Notes: generated by a model not told the origin, from the sequence alone. Shown: positions 37,302 to 48,483, counted from the stretch's first letter. The stretch: 64,000 nucleotides of DNA from Vreelandella aquamarina (GCF_020075495.1 NZ_JABYQT010000004.1:186001-250000), one strand, 5' to 3'. Translations and numbers: made by a program.

Positions 37302-38125
37302 CTGTCGCTAGCCCTTAATGAAGTTCCTTGATCGACATCGGCACCCTTGGGGTTGCAGGACCTTTCCAACGTGGCTGCCAGCGCAGCCGGCGTTGCTCCC
37401 GACGCCACCTTGAGGTCACTAAAACCCAGTGTACCGGCCAGTGTAGCTAAACGGTGACTGGAAACGATTAGCGGTTGGTTCAACGCTGCCTGATCACACC
37501 ATTTTGCCAGATGTTCAAGCAGTTCGCCGCTGGTGACGATTAGCGCCCGGTAATCGCCGCTTCTCAGCCGCGCCTGCATGGCGGCAGAGGGCGGGCTGAA
37601 AACGCGCCGATAGACGGCAAGGCGCGTCACCATGGCGCCGCGCTCGGCCAGCGTGTCGGCCAGCAGCGTGCGGCCGCCTTCGCCGGCCACCAGCAGTATT
37701 CGCTGGTGGGCAACGTCCTTGAGCGAAGCAAGCGTCAGCAGTGCCTCGCTGGTATTCTCGCCGTGCTCGCCTTGGACGCCGGCCTTTGAAGAAGCGGAGG
37801 GCGGAATGCGCACCCGCACGCCCAGCTGGTCAAACAGTATGCCCGCGGTGGCGCTCCCCACGCTGTAATAATCGATGCCTACCGGCAATTGCGGCCAATA
37901 GCGATCCAGCGCCTCGCTCAGGCACTCGGCGGCGAAAGGGCTGATGACCACGACCTTGTCATACTGATCGATATTCAACCACACACTGCGTGCAGCCGAA
38001 TCTTCCGGCAAGGCTTCCAGGGCCAGCACGTCAAGCGCCTCGACCGCGGCGCCGCCGGTGCGCAGAAGCTCGGCCAGTGCCTGGCCGCGTGCGCCGGGCC
38101 GGCAGATCAGAACCGGCTGCGTCAT
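37298..38125 (-). CDS. hemD: uroporphyrinogen-III synthase
   Basis: A 275-residue protein of the two-domain HemD fold, poorly conserved as usual; recognisable by [14 protein letters not shown], the NIDQYDKVV strand, and the later TSGELLEHL segment. It cyclises hydroxymethylbilane, inverting ring D, to make uroporphyrinogen III. The start overlaps the hemC stop by 4 bp. An extra stretch in the middle (about 95-125, serine- and glutamate-rich) makes it slightly longer than E. coli HemD. Confidence 0.93.
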   Translation of the reverse strand: MTQPVLICRPGARGQALAELLRTGGAAVEALDVLALEALPEDSAARSVWLNIDQYDKVVVISPFAAECLSEALDRYWPQLPVGIDYYSVGSATAGILFDQLGVRVRIPPSASSKAGVQGEHGENTSEALLTLASLKDVAHQRILLVAGEGGRTLLADTLAERGAMVTRLAVYRRVFSPPSAAMQARLRSGDYRALIVTSGELLEHLAKWCDQAALNQPLIVSSHRLATLAGTLGFSDLKVASGATPAALAATLERSCNPKGADVDQGTSLRASDR

Positions 38126-39066
38126 ACGTTGTTGCCGTAAACCTCAGCCAGGATATCGCCCGCGCCCTGGTCAAGCAGCTCTTCGGCAATACGAATGCCC
38201 AGCGCTTCGGGCTCGTGGATCGAGCCGCGGCCTTCGGCGCGCAGCACTTCCGTGCCTTCGGGGTTGCCTACCAGCCCGCGCAGCCAGATTGTCTCGTTGG
38301 CCTTGTCGAGCACGGCAAAGCCGGCGATCGGCACCTGGCAGCCGCCTTCCAGGCGCGTGTTCATGGCGCGTTCGGCGCGCACGCGGGTGGCGGTGTCCGG
38401 ATCATCCAGCGGGGCCAGCAGGCCGATCAACTCCGGATCATGCAGGCGGCACTCGATCCCGAGCGCCCCCTGGCCGCAGGCGGGCAGGCACACTTCCGGG
38501 GGCAGCGCCTGAGCGATACGCGCATCGAGTCCCAGGCGCTTGAGCCCAGAGGTCGCCAGAATGATGGCGTCGAATTCGCCGTCGTCCAGCTTGCCCAGGC
38601 GGGTCTGCACGTTGCCGCGCAGGTTGAGAATCTCGAGATCGGGACGGATTTCACGCAGCTGCAGTCCGCGGCGCAGGCTGGCGGTGCCGATCCTGGCGCC
38701 TTCAGGCAACTCATCGACGCTTTTGTAGTGGTTGGAGACGAACGCATCGGTGGGGTCGGCGCCTTCCAGAATCACCGAAAGTCCCAGCCCCTCGGGAAAC
38801 AGCATCGGCACATCCTTCATGGAGTGCACGGCGATGTCCGCCCGGCCGTCCAGCATGGCGTCTTCCAGCTCCTTGACGAACAGGCCCTTGCCGCCAATCT
38901 TGGAAAGCGGGGTATCGAGGATCTTGTCGCCTTTGGTGGACAGCGCCACCAGCTCGACCTCAAGGCCTTCGTGCGCTGCCATCAGGCGGTCGCGAACGTG
39001 TTCGGCCTGCCACATGGCCAGCTGGCTTTTGCGCGTGGCGATACGCAGTTTGGTGATGGGTGACAC
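38122..39066 (-). CDS. hemC: porphobilinogen deaminase
   Basis: A 314-residue enzyme that joins four porphobilinogens into hydroxymethylbilane. The catalytic Asp85 lies in HSMKDVP and the dipyrromethane cofactor is attached to Cys243 in EGGCQVPI. The start is GTG at 39066 with AGGGAG upstream; no ATG is available nearby. It begins the hemCDXY unit and is divergent from argH. Confidence 0.96.
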   Translation of the reverse strand: MSPITKLRIATRKSQLAMWQAEHVRDRLMAAHEGLEVELVALSTKGDKILDTPLSKIGGKGLFVKELEDAMLDGRADIAVHSMKDVPMLFPEGLGLSVILEGADPTDAFVSNHYKSVDELPEGARIGTASLRRGLQLREIRPDLEILNLRGNVQTRLGKLDDGEFDAIILATSGLKRLGLDARIAQALPPEVCLPACGQGALGIECRLHDPELIGLLAPLDDPDTATRVRAERAMNTRLEGGCQVPIAGFAVLDKANETIWLRGLVGNPEGTEVLRAEGRGSIHEPEALGIRIAEELLDQGAGDILAEVYGNNV

Positions 39067-39242
39067 GTTATTCTCCCTTTGCCGCTGACGCGGCGCGTCA
39101 AGCTGTGATGGGTCTCATCATAAAGCACCCGGCCACACAGTAAAAATCAGCGGCTTTATTTAAGATAAGCGCCAAGCGATTTATGTGCCATCGGGAGAAA
39201 ACGGCGAGCCTTTTCAACTCAAGCAATCCAGGCAAGGACTCT

Positions 39243-39250
39243 GGTACACT
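39243..39250 (+). promoter_or_regulatory. candidate extended -10 of argH
   Basis: TGGTACACT matches the extended -10 form (TGnTAnACT-like) about 45 bp before the argH start. No good -35 lies at 16-18 bp, which is acceptable for extended -10 promoters. Confidence 0.35.
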
Positions 39251-39295
39251 TTCCGCCAACGACTCTTTTGTTTTTGTCAGCAGGATATGCCTCCG

Positions 39296-40699
39296 ATGAG
39301 CCAAGCTACGAATCAGTCCTGGGGCGGCCGCTTCAGCGAGCCCACCGATGCCTTTGTGGCGCGTTTTACCGCGTCTGTCACCTTCGACCAGCGCTTCGCG
39401 CGTCAGGATATTCAGGGCTCGATTGCCCACGCCACCATGCTTGCCCGCGTAGGTGTGCTTACCGATGACGAACGTGACGCCATCATCAATGGCCTGACCG
39501 AGATTCAGGGCGAGATCGAGCGCGGTGAATTCAACTGGTCGGTGCCCCTTGAAGACGTGCACATGAACATCGAGGCACGCCTGACCGACAAGATCGGCAT
39601 TACCGGCAAGAAGCTCCATACCGGGCGCTCACGCAACGACCAGGTAGCCACCGACATCCGCCTGTTCATGCGCGACGAGATCGACGTCATCGAAGCGGAA
39701 CTCAAGCGTCTGCGTAAAGGCATGATCGAGCTTGCCGACCGCGAAGCCGACACCATCATGCCGGGCTTTACCCACCTGCAGACCGCCCAGCCGGTTACCT
39801 TCGGTCATCACCTATTGGCCTGGCAGGAAATGCTCGCCCGTGACCACGAGCGTCTGCTTGACTGCCGCAAGCGTGTCAACGTGCTGCCGCTGGGCGCCGC
39901 GGCCCTTGCCGGCACCACGTACCCGATCGACCGCCACGTCACCGCTGAGCTTCTGGGCTTTGATCGTCCGGCGGAAAACTCGCTGGATGCGGTGTCGGAT
40001 CGTGACTTCGCGATCGAATTCACCAGCTTCGCCAGCATCCTGATGATGCACCTGTCGCGCATGAGCGAAGAACTCGTGCTGTGGACCAGCGCCCAGTTCG
40101 ATTTCATTGATCTGCCCGATCGCTTCTGCACCGGCTCCTCGATCATGCCGCAGAAGAAAAACCCCGATGTACCCGAGCTCGTTCGCGGCAAGACCGGCCG
40201 GGTCTATGGTCATCTGATGGGCCTGCTGACGCTGATGAAATCCCAGCCGCTGGCCTACAACAAGGATAACCAGGAAGACAAGGAGCCGCTGTTCGATGCT
40301 GTGGATACGGTGCGCGACTGCCTGAAGGCCTTCGCCGACATGGTGCCCGCCATCGAGCCGAAGAAGGACAGCATGTATGAAGCGGCGCGACGCGGGTTCT
40401 CGACCGCCACCGACCTGGCCGACTACCTGGTCCGTAAAGGCGTGGCCTTCCGCGATGCCCACGAGATTGTCGGCCAGTCGGTAGCCTACGGCCTCTCGTC
40501 CAGAAAGGACCTGTCGGAAATGAGCCTGGAAGAGCTCCAGCAGTTCTCCACCACCATCGAGCAGGATGTGTTCGACGTCCTGACCCTCGAAGGCTCGGTC
40601 GCCGCGCGCAATCATATCGGCGGTACCGCGCCGGATCAGGTGCGCGCTGCCGCCCAGCGGGCGCGTGAGGCGCTGGCCGTCCTCGAGGTGGGTGCATGA
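39296..40699 (+). CDS. argH: argininosuccinate lyase
   Basis: A 467-residue fumarase/aspartase-superfamily enzyme with the signature [13 protein letters not shown] and the N-terminus [12 protein letters not shown]. It splits argininosuccinate to arginine and fumarate. The ATG at 39296 gives family length, with AGGA 10 bases upstream; an ATG at 39287 in the same frame sits too close to that motif. Its TGA overlaps the lptM start. Confidence 0.96.
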   Translation: MSQATNQSWGGRFSEPTDAFVARFTASVTFDQRFARQDIQGSIAHATMLARVGVLTDDERDAIINGLTEIQGEIERGEFNWSVPLEDVHMNIEARLTDKIGITGKKLHTGRSRNDQVATDIRLFMRDEIDVIEAELKRLRKGMIELADREADTIMPGFTHLQTAQPVTFGHHLLAWQEMLARDHERLLDCRKRVNVLPLGAAALAGTTYPIDRHVTAELLGFDRPAENSLDAVSDRDFAIEFTSFASILMMHLSRMSEELVLWTSAQFDFIDLPDRFCTGSSIMPQKKNPDVPELVRGKTGRVYGHLMGLLTLMKSQPLAYNKDNQEDKEPLFDAVDTVRDCLKAFADMVPAIEPKKDSMYEAARRGFSTATDLADYLVRKGVAFRDAHEIVGQSVAYGLSSRKDLSEMSLEELQQFSTTIEQDVFDVLTLEGSVAARNHIGGTAPDQVRAAAQRAREALAVLEVGA

Positions 40700-40818
40700 A
40701 GACGCTGGCAGTTATCGCCATCATCGCGCTATTCATCACAGGCTGTGGCCAGAAGGGTCCGCTGTATATGCCCGAGGATAGCGCGCCTCAACACGGCACG
40801 ACCGAACAGGCTGGCTAA
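40696..40818 (+). CDS. lptM: small outer-membrane lipoprotein LptM (YifL)
   Basis: A 40-residue lipoprotein. The lipobox ITGC places the lipidated residue at Cys17, followed by GQKGPLY, the conserved signature of LptM. LptM binds the LPS translocon LptDE and helps its oxidative maturation in E. coli. The gene overlaps argH by 4 bp and lies before lysA-dapF, the classical place for it. It is easily missed because of its size. Confidence 0.9.
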   Translation: MKTLAVIAIIALFITGCGQKGPLYMPEDSAPQHGTTEQAG

Positions 40819-40839
40819 GCGGCTGCAGGAGACAGGTTC

Positions 40840-42111
40840 ATGGATCACTTCAACTATCGCGACGGCGTGCTCTACGCCGAAGACGTGCCGCTCTCGCAGA
40901 TTGCCGCCGAGCACGGCACGCCCTGCTACGTCTACTCGAAGGCAACCTTCGAGCGCCATTTCCGCGCCTATACCGAAGCCCTGGGCAGCCACCCGCACCT
41001 GATCTGCTACGCGGTCAAGGCCAACTCGAACCTGGCGGTGCTGGGGTTGCTGGCCCGGCTCGGCGCCGGGTTCGATATCGTTTCGGCAGGGGAGCTCGAG
41101 CGCGTGCTGGCCGCCGGCGGCGACCCCGCCAAGGTCGTGTTCTCGGGGGTCGCCAAACAGGCCCATGAGATGGCCCGCGCGCTCGAGGTGGGCATCAAGT
41201 GCTTCAACGTGGAGTCACGCCCGGAGCTCGAACGCCTGAACGCGGTAGCCGGCGAGCTTGGCAAGGTGGCCCCGGTGTCGCTGCGCGTGAACCCCGACGT
41301 GGACGCGGGCACCCACCCGTACATCTCCACCGGGCTCAAGGACAACAAGTTCGGCATCGCGGTGGATGAAGCATTCGAGGTGTATGAGCTGGCCGCCAGC
41401 CTGCCCAATCTCGAGGTCAAGGGGCTGGATTGCCATATCGGTTCGCAGCTGACCGAGACCGCCCCCTTCCTCGACGCCCTGGAGCGCTTGCTGGTGCTGA
41501 TGGAGCGTTTGCGCGAACGCGGTATCGAGATCGACCATCTGGATCTGGGCGGCGGCCTGGGGGTTACGTATCGCGATGAAACACCCCCGCAGCCCTTCGA
41601 TTACGCCAGCAAGCTGTTGACGCGCCTGTCGCGCTGGGAGGGGGGCGAGAAGTTGACGCTGCTGTTCGAGCCCGGCCGCTCGATTGCCGCCAATGCGGGC
41701 GTGATGCTCACTCGGGTCGAGTTCCTCAAGCCCGGTGAAACCAAGAACTTCGCGATCGTCGATGCGGCCATGAACGACCTGATCCGCCCGGCGCTGTACC
41801 AGGCATGGCAGGCCATCGTGCCGGTGGATACCCGCCCCGCGCGCGAAAGCGCGGTATACGATGTGGTCGGGCCGGTGTGCGAAACCGGCGACTTTCTGGG
41901 CAAGGAGCGCGAGCTTGAGATTGCCGAGGGGGATCTTCTGGCGGTGCGCTCGGCCGGCGCTTACGGCTTCGTGATGGCCTCGAACTACAACAGCCGCCCG
42001 CGGCCTGCCGAGCTGATGGTGGATGGCGATGCCTGCCATGTAGTGCGCGCCCGAGAGAGCGTGCAGAACCTGTGGGCTGGCGAAGCGCTGCTGCCCGAAG
42101 GAGCACGCTGA
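40840..42111 (+). CDS. lysA: diaminopimelate decarboxylase
   Basis: A 423-residue fold-type III PLP enzyme; the PLP lysine is Lys60 in CYAVKANSN, with the glycine-rich phosphate site [10 protein letters not shown] and the C-terminal [11 protein letters not shown]. It makes lysine from meso-diaminopimelate. AGGAGA precedes the ATG. It overlaps dapF by one base (TGATG). Confidence 0.96.
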   Translation: MDHFNYRDGVLYAEDVPLSQIAAEHGTPCYVYSKATFERHFRAYTEALGSHPHLICYAVKANSNLAVLGLLARLGAGFDIVSAGELERVLAAGGDPAKVVFSGVAKQAHEMARALEVGIKCFNVESRPELERLNAVAGELGKVAPVSLRVNPDVDAGTHPYISTGLKDNKFGIAVDEAFEVYELAASLPNLEVKGLDCHIGSQLTETAPFLDALERLLVLMERLRERGIEIDHLDLGGGLGVTYRDETPPQPFDYASKLLTRLSRWEGGEKLTLLFEPGRSIAANAGVMLTRVEFLKPGETKNFAIVDAAMNDLIRPALYQAWQAIVPVDTRPARESAVYDVVGPVCETGDFLGKERELEIAEGDLLAVRSAGAYGFVMASNYNSRPRPAELMVDGDACHVVRARESVQNLWAGEALLPEGAR

Positions 42112-42944
42112 TGCTGTTGCACTTCACCAAGATGCAGGGCCTCGGCAACGACTTCATGGTCGTGGACCTGGTCACCCAGCGTGCCCGACTGCGCGAAGAG
42201 CAGATTCGCCAGCTGGCTGACCGCCGCTTCGGCATCGGTTTTGACCAGCTGTTGATCGTCGAGCCGCCCCGCGAGCCGGAAATGGACTTTCGCTACCGCA
42301 TTTTTAATGCTGACGGCAGCGAAGTGGAGAACTGCGGTAACGGAGCGCGCTGCTTTGCGCGCTTTGTCCGCGACCAGCGCCTGACCCACAAGCACGAGAT
42401 TCACGTGGAAACCGCCGGTGGCCCGCTGGTGCTGCACGTGCAGCACGACGGGCTGGTGCGCGTGGACATGGGGCGTCCGCGCTTCAGCCCGGCGGCGCTG
42501 CCCTTCGACGCCGAAGGCGACCAGCCGCTGCATGCGCTCGAGGTGGACGGTGAAACGCTCGACGTGGGCGTGGTTTCCATGGGCAACCCCCACGCCGTGC
42601 TGCAGGTTGAGAACGTCGAGCAGGCCCCGGTCGAGCGCCTTGGCCCGCGGGTGGAGGCGCATCCGCGCTTTCCCAAGCGAGTCAATGTGGGCTTCATGCA
42701 GGTGGTTTCGCCCAACCGGATTCGCCTGCGGGTATTCGAGCGGGGCAGCGGCGAGACGCTTGCCTGCGGCACCGGCGCCTGCGCCGCCGTGGCCAGCGGT
42801 ATTCGTCAGGGGCTTCTGAAAAGCCCGGTCAGCGTTCAGCTCCCCGGCGGCGAGTTGATCATCGAATGGTCCGACCCCGAGGCCTCGCTGGTCATGGTGG
42901 GGCCTGCCACGCGAGTCTATGATGGTCGCGTTGCCCTGAACTGA
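42111..42944 (+). CDS. dapF: diaminopimelate epimerase
   Basis: A 277-residue cofactor-free epimerase with the two catalytic cysteines Cys75 (NCGNGAR) and Cys219 (ACGTGA). It converts LL- to meso-diaminopimelate, for lysine and peptidoglycan. Translation is coupled to lysA, with GAAGGAG inside the end of lysA as the ribosome site. Confidence 0.96.
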   Translation: MLLHFTKMQGLGNDFMVVDLVTQRARLREEQIRQLADRRFGIGFDQLLIVEPPREPEMDFRYRIFNADGSEVENCGNGARCFARFVRDQRLTHKHEIHVETAGGPLVLHVQHDGLVRVDMGRPRFSPAALPFDAEGDQPLHALEVDGETLDVGVVSMGNPHAVLQVENVEQAPVERLGPRVEAHPRFPKRVNVGFMQVVSPNRIRLRVFERGSGETLACGTGACAAVASGIRQGLLKSPVSVQLPGGELIIEWSDPEASLVMVGPATRVYDGRVALN

Positions 42945-42977
42945 TGGTCGCGTTTCACTGATTCAAGGAGTACGGCA

Positions 42978-43688
42978 ATGTCTCAAGCCCCTGAACCACG
43001 CAAGACGCTCGATCCCGATCAGGTTGCCTTCTGGCTTGCCCGTCATCCCGATTTTTTTGTCGGCCGTGAAGGGCTGCTGCAGCAGCTCAAGGTGCCCCAT
43101 CCGCATATCGACGGCGCGGTCTCGCTGCTCGAGCGGCTGGTGCTGGATTTGCGCCAGCGGGCGGAAAGCGCTGAAGGCCGCCTGGAGCATCTGCTGGAAA
43201 CCGCGCGCCACAACGAAGCCCAGTACCGGCGGCTGCGCGAAACGCTGCTGGCGCTGGTCGAGGCCGATACCCGCGATGAGCTGGCTCAGGCCCTTGCCAC
43301 CCAGTTGAACGAGCGCTTCGATACGCAGGCCATGGCGCTGTGGTGCCCGGCCACGCTGAGCGACAGCGAACCGGCGTTGCCCCAGCCGCCGCGCCACGTG
43401 CTCGACCAGCACGCAAGCGTTCGGCTTGCCGCGTTGCTGGACGGCAAGACCAGCCGCTGTGCCAAGCTGAGCGTCAGCGACTGGAAATGTCTGCTGCCGC
43501 ATACCAAGGCGCCGCGCAAGGCGGGGTCCTGCGCCATTTCGCGGCTGTCGGCAGGCGAATCGCTGGGCTATCTGCTGCTTGCCAGCCCCAATCCGGAGAG
43601 CTATCGCGCCAGCATGGATACGCTGTTTACCGAGTATCTGGGCGATATCGTGGCACGCTTGCTGGTTCGTCTGGGGCCACATGGCTGA
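42978..43688 (+). CDS. DUF484 family protein
   Basis: A 236-residue GAF-like protein of the DUF484 family, found between dapF and xerC in most gammaproteobacteria (yigA region of E. coli). It has an N-terminal helix segment (YFWLARHPDFF-type block), a coiled region, and a GAF-like C-terminal half. Its function is unknown. AAGGAG precedes the ATG; it overlaps xerC by 8 bp. Confidence 0.9.
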   Translation: MSQAPEPRKTLDPDQVAFWLARHPDFFVGREGLLQQLKVPHPHIDGAVSLLERLVLDLRQRAESAEGRLEHLLETARHNEAQYRRLRETLLALVEADTRDELAQALATQLNERFDTQAMALWCPATLSDSEPALPQPPRHVLDQHASVRLAALLDGKTSRCAKLSVSDWKCLLPHTKAPRKAGSCAISRLSAGESLGYLLLASPNPESYRASMDTLFTEYLGDIVARLLVRLGPHG

Positions 43689-44589
43689 GTCGGCGCTGAC
43701 GCAGGCGGTGGCGGGTTATCTCGAGGCGCTTTCCCGCCATGCAAGCCCGGCGACCGTTGCGGCCTATCAGCAGGACTTGAGTGCCCTGTGCCGGTTTGCC
43801 GAGCAACGCGCGGTGCACGACCCGGCGGCGCTGGATACGGCGCTGTTGCGCACTTTTCTAGGCGCCGAGCGCAGCCGGGGGCTGGGCGCACGCAGCCTGG
43901 CTCGCCGCCGCGCTGCGCTGTCGCGCTTTGCCGACTATCTGGTCAGGCAGCGTGTTCTGGCCGATAACCCGGTCGAGCTTCTGCGCACGCCCAAGCAGCC
44001 CAGCCACTTGCCGCGTCCGGTGGATGTCGATGCCCTGGCCCGGTTTCTGGACAGCGCTCACGACGGCTCGCCGCTGGCGGTACGCGACCAGGCCATGCTG
44101 GAGCTTTTCTACTCCAGCGGCCTGCGCCTGGCCGAGCTTGCCGCGCTTGATCTTCACGACCTGCAGGCAAGCCGCGTGCGGGTCATCGGCAAGGGCAGCA
44201 AGCCGCGCCAGATACCGGTTGGCCGCCGCGCCCAGCAGGCGCTGGCCGAGTGGCTGGCCTGCCGGGCCGGCATGGCGAAGGAGGGAGAAGACGCGCTGTT
44301 CGTTGGCCAGCAGGGCGCACGCCTTGGCCACCGGGCCATCCAGAAACGCCTGGCCCAGCTCGCGATCACCCGCGGGCTGCCGGAGCATCTGCACCCGCAC
44401 CGGCTGCGCCACTCCTTTGCCAGCCACCTGCTCGAATCAAGCCAGGACCTGCGCGCGGTGCAGGAGCTTCTAGGCCACGCCAATCTTTCCACCACCCAGG
44501 TATACACCCGGCTGGACTGGCAGCACCTGGCCACCAGCTACGATGCCGCTCATCCACGCGCCAGACGCGGTTCCGGAAGCAAACCATGA
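43681..44589 (+). CDS. xerC: tyrosine recombinase XerC
   Basis: A 302-residue tyrosine recombinase. All catalytic residues are present: Arg149, Lys171, His240, Arg243, His266 and the nucleophile Tyr275. With XerD it resolves chromosome dimers at dif. The length and the dapF-DUF484-xerC-yigB order identify it as XerC and not an integron or phage integrase. Confidence 0.95.
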   Translation: MAESALTQAVAGYLEALSRHASPATVAAYQQDLSALCRFAEQRAVHDPAALDTALLRTFLGAERSRGLGARSLARRRAALSRFADYLVRQRVLADNPVELLRTPKQPSHLPRPVDVDALARFLDSAHDGSPLAVRDQAMLELFYSSGLRLAELAALDLHDLQASRVRVIGKGSKPRQIPVGRRAQQALAEWLACRAGMAKEGEDALFVGQQGARLGHRAIQKRLAQLAITRGLPEHLHPHRLRHSFASHLLESSQDLRAVQELLGHANLSTTQVYTRLDWQHLATSYDAAHPRARRGSGSKP

Positions 44590-45317
44590 CAGCACTGAAA
44601 GCCATCACCTTTGATCTCGATGATACGCTGTGGGACAACCACGGTGTCATGCTGCGCACCGAGGAGGGCCACTACGCATGGCTGCTCGAGGCGCTCGGCA
44701 TGTGGCGCGCTGCGCGCCAGGAGGCGCCGCTTGCGCTTGGCTTTGAGGCGGGGGTACAGGACTACCTGGCGCGTCGCCAGCAGTTTGCCAGGGAGGTGCC
44801 CGAGCGGCGCGGCGACTTCACCTGGCTGCGTCTGCGCGCCCTGGAAGCCCAGCTGGAGGCCGAAGGCCTGCCGCGCAGCGCGGCCATCCTGTGGGCGGCG
44901 GCGGCCATGAACGAATTCCACCGCCTGCGCGTGCAGGTAACGCCCCATCCGGAAGCGGCGGGGCTGCTCGCGGCGCTAGGCGAGCGCTACCAACTGGCGG
45001 CGATTACCAACGGCAATATCCATTTGAAGCGCCAGCCGCTGGCGGCGTACTTTCCGGTGGCCATTGCGGCGGGGGAGCTGCTGGCCCCGAAGCCCGATCA
45101 CACGCCTTTCTTGACGGCACTGGCCAAACTGGACGTGGCGCCGGAGTGCGCCATGCACGTGGGGGATTCCTGGGCGGAAGACATTATTCCTGCCCAGCAG
45201 CTCGGCATGCACGCGGTATGGGTCTCGAGCGATAGCGAGCAGGCGCTGCCGCCTCGCGTGCACCGTATTGCGCATATCAAGGAGCTGCCCGAGATACTTG
45301 AGCGGCTGAAGAGCTGA
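44586..45317 (+). CDS. yigB: HAD-family phosphatase (YigB type)
   Basis: A 243-residue haloacid dehalogenase-like hydrolase with the nucleophile Asp10 and acid/base Asp12 (FDLDDTLWDN), and the later metal site VGDSWAEDI. In E. coli YigB removes phosphate from FMN and the riboflavin precursor. It overlaps xerC by 4 bp, as in E. coli. Exact substrate cannot be read here. Confidence 0.9.
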   Translation: MTALKAITFDLDDTLWDNHGVMLRTEEGHYAWLLEALGMWRAARQEAPLALGFEAGVQDYLARRQQFAREVPERRGDFTWLRLRALEAQLEAEGLPRSAAILWAAAAMNEFHRLRVQVTPHPEAAGLLAALGERYQLAAITNGNIHLKRQPLAAYFPVAIAAGELLAPKPDHTPFLTALAKLDVAPECAMHVGDSWAEDIIPAQQLGMHAVWVSSDSEQALPPRVHRIAHIKELPEILERLKS

Positions 45318-45322
45318 TTGCC

Positions 45323-45964
45323 CTATTCGGACTCAGGCGTGTGCAGCCACTGGTCAAGCTTATGCGAGAGCGTGTCGACGCCCTCGCGCTTGAGCGACGA
45401 GAACAGCTGAACCGACACCAGGTCCTCCCACTCTTTCAGGCGTGAGCGGACCTTTTGCAGGGCTGCGCTTGCGGGCCCCTTCTTCAGCTTGTCGGACTTG
45501 GTCAGCAGGATATGCACTGGCATGTTGCGCTGGTCGGCGTAGCTGAGCATCATCTGGTCGAACTCGGTCAGCGGATGGCGCACGTCCATCAGCAGCACCA
45601 AACCGCGCAGGCTGAAGCGGCCGCGCAGGTAGTCCGAAAGATGCTGTTGCCACTCGATCTTGACCGCTTCGGGCACCTTGGCGTAACCGTAACCGGGCAG
45701 GTCGACCAGGCGGCGTGAATCGTCGTTCATCACGCTGAAGAAGTTGATCAGCTGGGTACGGCCCGGCGTGCGCGAAGTGCGTGCCAGCGCCTTTTGCTGA
45801 GTCAGCGCATTGATGGCGCTGGATTTGCCCGCATTCGAACGGCCGGCAAACGCCACTTCGGCGCCAGTGTCGTCCGGGCAGGTGGCAAGCGTAGGCGCAC
45901 TGGTGATGAAGCGAGCGGTAGGATAGTTGAGCCGAGCGACGGGACCATCTTGGGGGGTGGACAT
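45323..45964 (-). CDS. engB: ribosome-biogenesis GTPase (EngB/YihA)
   Basis: A 213-residue TrmE/Era-like GTPase: P-loop GRSNAGKSS at 41-49, G3 [10 protein letters not shown]4 TKSD. It helps assemble the large ribosomal subunit. Its stop converges with yigB with a 5-bp gap. The ATG at 45964 has AGGAT upstream; the frame remains open to 46030 without similarity. Confidence 0.94.
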   Translation of the reverse strand: MSTPQDGPVARLNYPTARFITSAPTLATCPDDTGAEVAFAGRSNAGKSSAINALTQQKALARTSRTPGRTQLINFFSVMNDDSRRLVDLPGYGYAKVPEAVKIEWQQHLSDYLRGRFSLRGLVLLMDVRHPLTEFDQMMLSYADQRNMPVHILLTKSDKLKKGPASAALQKVRSRLKEWEDLVSVQLFSSLKREGVDTLSHKLDQWLHTPESE

Positions 45965-46173
45965 GGAAAGAATCCTGAAATCGAACCTATAGAACAGTCT
46001 GCGTTGACCACGCGTATAATGACATGGCACGCCGCGCTGCGACGAATTGCCCCGTCAGCCAGGTCACATGTTGCGCTATAAAAGCGGGATTACCTGTGAT
46101 CTGGGGCGCCAGTGTACCACCGCACCTGGAACGCTGCTTGACGTCATTCACCCTTAACTGCAAGCGAGTTGCC

Positions 46174-46803
46174 ATGAGAGTAGTGCTGCCAGGCCTGACG
46201 GCCCTGTTGACGATGTGGAGCGTGGCCTGCGTGCAGGCTGACGATCAGCCGACGCCGGACGCCACCGCCGGCGAGCAGCGCGCGCAGACCTGCGCGGCCT
46301 GCCACGGCCAGACCGGCATCAGTCCGGCCAGCGTCTTTCCTCACCTGGCCGGCCAGCAGGCCTCCTACCTTGCCAAGCAGATCAGGGATATTCGTGACGG
46401 CGAGCGCATCGTGCCCCAGATGATAGGACTGGTGGATGATTTTTCCGACCAGGATGCTCTGGACGTGGCCGCCTACTACGCCGCTCAGGAGGCGAACCTG
46501 GGCCAGGTCAGTCGCGAAAACGAGGCGCAGCTGGCGCGGGGTGAAGCGCTCTACCGGGCGGGCGACGCCGAGCTTGGCGTTCCTGCCTGCAGCGCCTGCC
46601 ATACGCCTACCGGTGTCGGTATCGGCAGCGCCGTGTATCCGGCGCTTTCTGGGCAGTACCCGGCTTACACCGTGGCGGCACTGCAAGCGTTTGCCGCCGG
46701 TGAGCGAGTCAATGACCCGAGTGGCAGCATGAACGATATCGCCGCCAGGCTCAGCGCCGAGGACCGACAGGCCGTGGCCGAGTATCTTTTCGGATTGCAC
46801 TGA
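46174..46803 (+). CDS. di-heme cytochrome c4
   Basis: A 209-residue periplasmic cytochrome with a signal peptide (cleavage near VQADDQP) and two heme sites, CAACH (Cys40-His44) and CSACH (Cys139-His143), one per similar domain. Cytochrome c4 passes electrons to terminal oxidases. It is divergent from engB, the arrangement of many gammaproteobacteria. The ATG at 46174 begins the signal peptide. Confidence 0.92.
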   Translation: MRVVLPGLTALLTMWSVACVQADDQPTPDATAGEQRAQTCAACHGQTGISPASVFPHLAGQQASYLAKQIRDIRDGERIVPQMIGLVDDFSDQDALDVAAYYAAQEANLGQVSRENEAQLARGEALYRAGDAELGVPACSACHTPTGVGIGSAVYPALSGQYPAYTVAALQAFAAGERVNDPSGSMNDIAARLSAEDRQAVAEYLFGLH

Positions 46804-46928
46804 TTCATCGAGTGCCGAAGGGCCACCGGGCGGGTGGCAAACGCGTACGCTCTGTTTCCTAACGCCTGGGAACCTGATAGCGTTATCGGCAGTCTCAGCT
46901 TGCGCCTACCCCTTGGAGAATTGTCGCT

Positions 46929-47567
46929 ATGTTCAAAACGTTAATGGTTGCGATGGCCGGTCTTAGCCTGTCTGCCGCCGTCAGTGCCCAGGAATTGGTC
47001 GAAGGCCAGCACTATACGCTGCTTGAAGCGCCGGTCGCGACCCAGGTGGATGATGACCAGATCGAAGTGACCGAGGTGTTCTGGTTCGGTTGCCCACACT
47101 GCTACCGCCTGCAGACGCCGGTCAACGAGTGGTACGAAACCCTCGAGGATGACGTAAGCGTTGTGCACATGCCGGCCACCATGGGCGGCAACTGGAATAC
47201 CCACGCTGCGGCCTTCTATGCCGCGGAGTCGCTGGGCATCGAAGAGGACCTGCACGCCGACTTCTTTGACGCGATCCATCAGGACGGCCGCAAGCTCGTC
47301 GATGCCGACGAGATCGCCGAATTCTTTTCTCACTACGGCGTGAGCGAAGAGGACGCGAAAAAGGCCCTGACCTCATTCAACGTACGCAGTGACGTCAACA
47401 AGGCCAACAGCCGCATGCGTGAAATGCGTCTGATGGGCGTGCCGGCACTGGTGGTCGATGGCCGCTACGTGATTACACCCAGCACCGCCGGCAGCCTGGA
47501 AAACATGCCACAGATCGCCGAGACATTGATCGAGCAGGTACGCGAGGAGCGCGCCCAGCAAGAGTAG
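46929..47567 (+). CDS. dsbA: periplasmic thiol:disulfide oxidase DsbA
   Basis: A 212-residue exported thioredoxin-fold protein: a signal peptide (about 1-20, cleavage at VSAQE) and the active site CPHC (Cys55-Cys58), plus the cis-Pro region MGVPALVV. It introduces disulfides in secreted proteins. GGAGAA precedes the ATG. Neighbouring cytochrome c4 and the EEP gene match the usual pseudomonad/halomonad order. Confidence 0.95.
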   Translation: MFKTLMVAMAGLSLSAAVSAQELVEGQHYTLLEAPVATQVDDDQIEVTEVFWFGCPHCYRLQTPVNEWYETLEDDVSVVHMPATMGGNWNTHAAAFYAAESLGIEEDLHADFFDAIHQDGRKLVDADEIAEFFSHYGVSEEDAKKALTSFNVRSDVNKANSRMREMRLMGVPALVVDGRYVITPSTAGSLENMPQIAETLIEQVREERAQQE

Positions 47568-47594
47568 ATAACCAAGGAATCAGGTGACCAGCAG

Positions 47595-48431
47595 ATGGCC
47601 GATACGACAGCGAACAACCAGGGAAACGGGCCGTTGCCGCTGCGCGAACGTGGACACATTCGTCTGCTCACGTTCAATTTGCAGGTAGGGATACAGACGT
47701 CTGCTTATCATCACTACGTGACCCGCAGCTGGCAGCATTTTCTGCCCCATCCGCAGCGGGTCAAGCGCCTGGATGTCATGGGTGGCGTGCTCGGGCAGTT
47801 CGACGTGGTGGGGCTGCAGGAGGCCGATGGCGGAAGCTTTCGCTCCGGGCGCATCAATCAGGTCGAGTACCTGGCAGCCAAGGCCGGCTTTCCCCACTAC
47901 TTCAAGCAGCTGAACCGTAACCTGGGGCACGTTGCCCAGCACAGTAACGGGCTGCTTTCGCGCCTGGCGCCCACCAGGATCGAAGAGCACCGTCTGCCCG
48001 GTACGTTGCCCGGGCGCGGCGCCATCCACGTACGCTTTGGCAACGGGCCGGATGCGCTGCATATCTTCGTGGCGCACCTGGCGCTCAGCCACCGGGGCCG
48101 GGTGCGTCAGCTCAACTATTTAAGCGATATCATCGAGCCGCTGCGCCACGTGGTGGTGATGGGGGACCTCAACTGCACTCCGGACCAGCTGCATGCCCAC
48201 GAGCGGTTCAGCACCTCGCTGCCGCTGCATCCGGTCAAGCCGCTGCTCAGTTATCCATCCTGGCAGCCGCGGCGCGCGCTTGACCATATCCTGCTCTCGC
48301 AGACTCTGGAAGCCGCCGAGGTTCGGGTGATGGACCATCTGTTTTCCGACCATCTGCCGATCGCGGTGGATCTGCCGCTGCCGGCGGCCTGCCTGCTCGC
48401 CATTGAAAAGGCAACGCCTTCGGTTGGCTGA
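47595..48431 (+). CDS. endonuclease/exonuclease/phosphatase (EEP) family protein
   Basis: A 278-residue EEP-superfamily hydrolase without signal peptide or membrane segment. The fold motifs are visible: LLTFNLQVG, GLQEAD (metal Glu), VVMGDLNC (Asp/Asn) and the final SDHLPI (catalytic His). It sits behind dsbA in related genomes. Substrate could be a nucleic acid or a phosphodiester such as a lipid head group; not decided. Confidence 0.85.
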   Translation: MADTTANNQGNGPLPLRERGHIRLLTFNLQVGIQTSAYHHYVTRSWQHFLPHPQRVKRLDVMGGVLGQFDVVGLQEADGGSFRSGRINQVEYLAAKAGFPHYFKQLNRNLGHVAQHSNGLLSRLAPTRIEEHRLPGTLPGRGAIHVRFGNGPDALHIFVAHLALSHRGRVRQLNYLSDIIEPLRHVVVMGDLNCTPDQLHAHERFSTSLPLHPVKPLLSYPSWQPRRALDHILLSQTLEAAEVRVMDHLFSDHLPIAVDLPLPAACLLAIEKATPSVG

Positions 48432-48483
48432 GTCGCTCAGCGACAATAAAAGGTCGCACAAGCGAGCGTGGGGGATGACGTTC

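Noticed and set aside
43681..44589. XerC-like recombinase as a sign of an integrated element
   Set aside because: It is the housekeeping xerC in conserved synteny (dapF-DUF484-xerC-yigB), not a mobile integrase.
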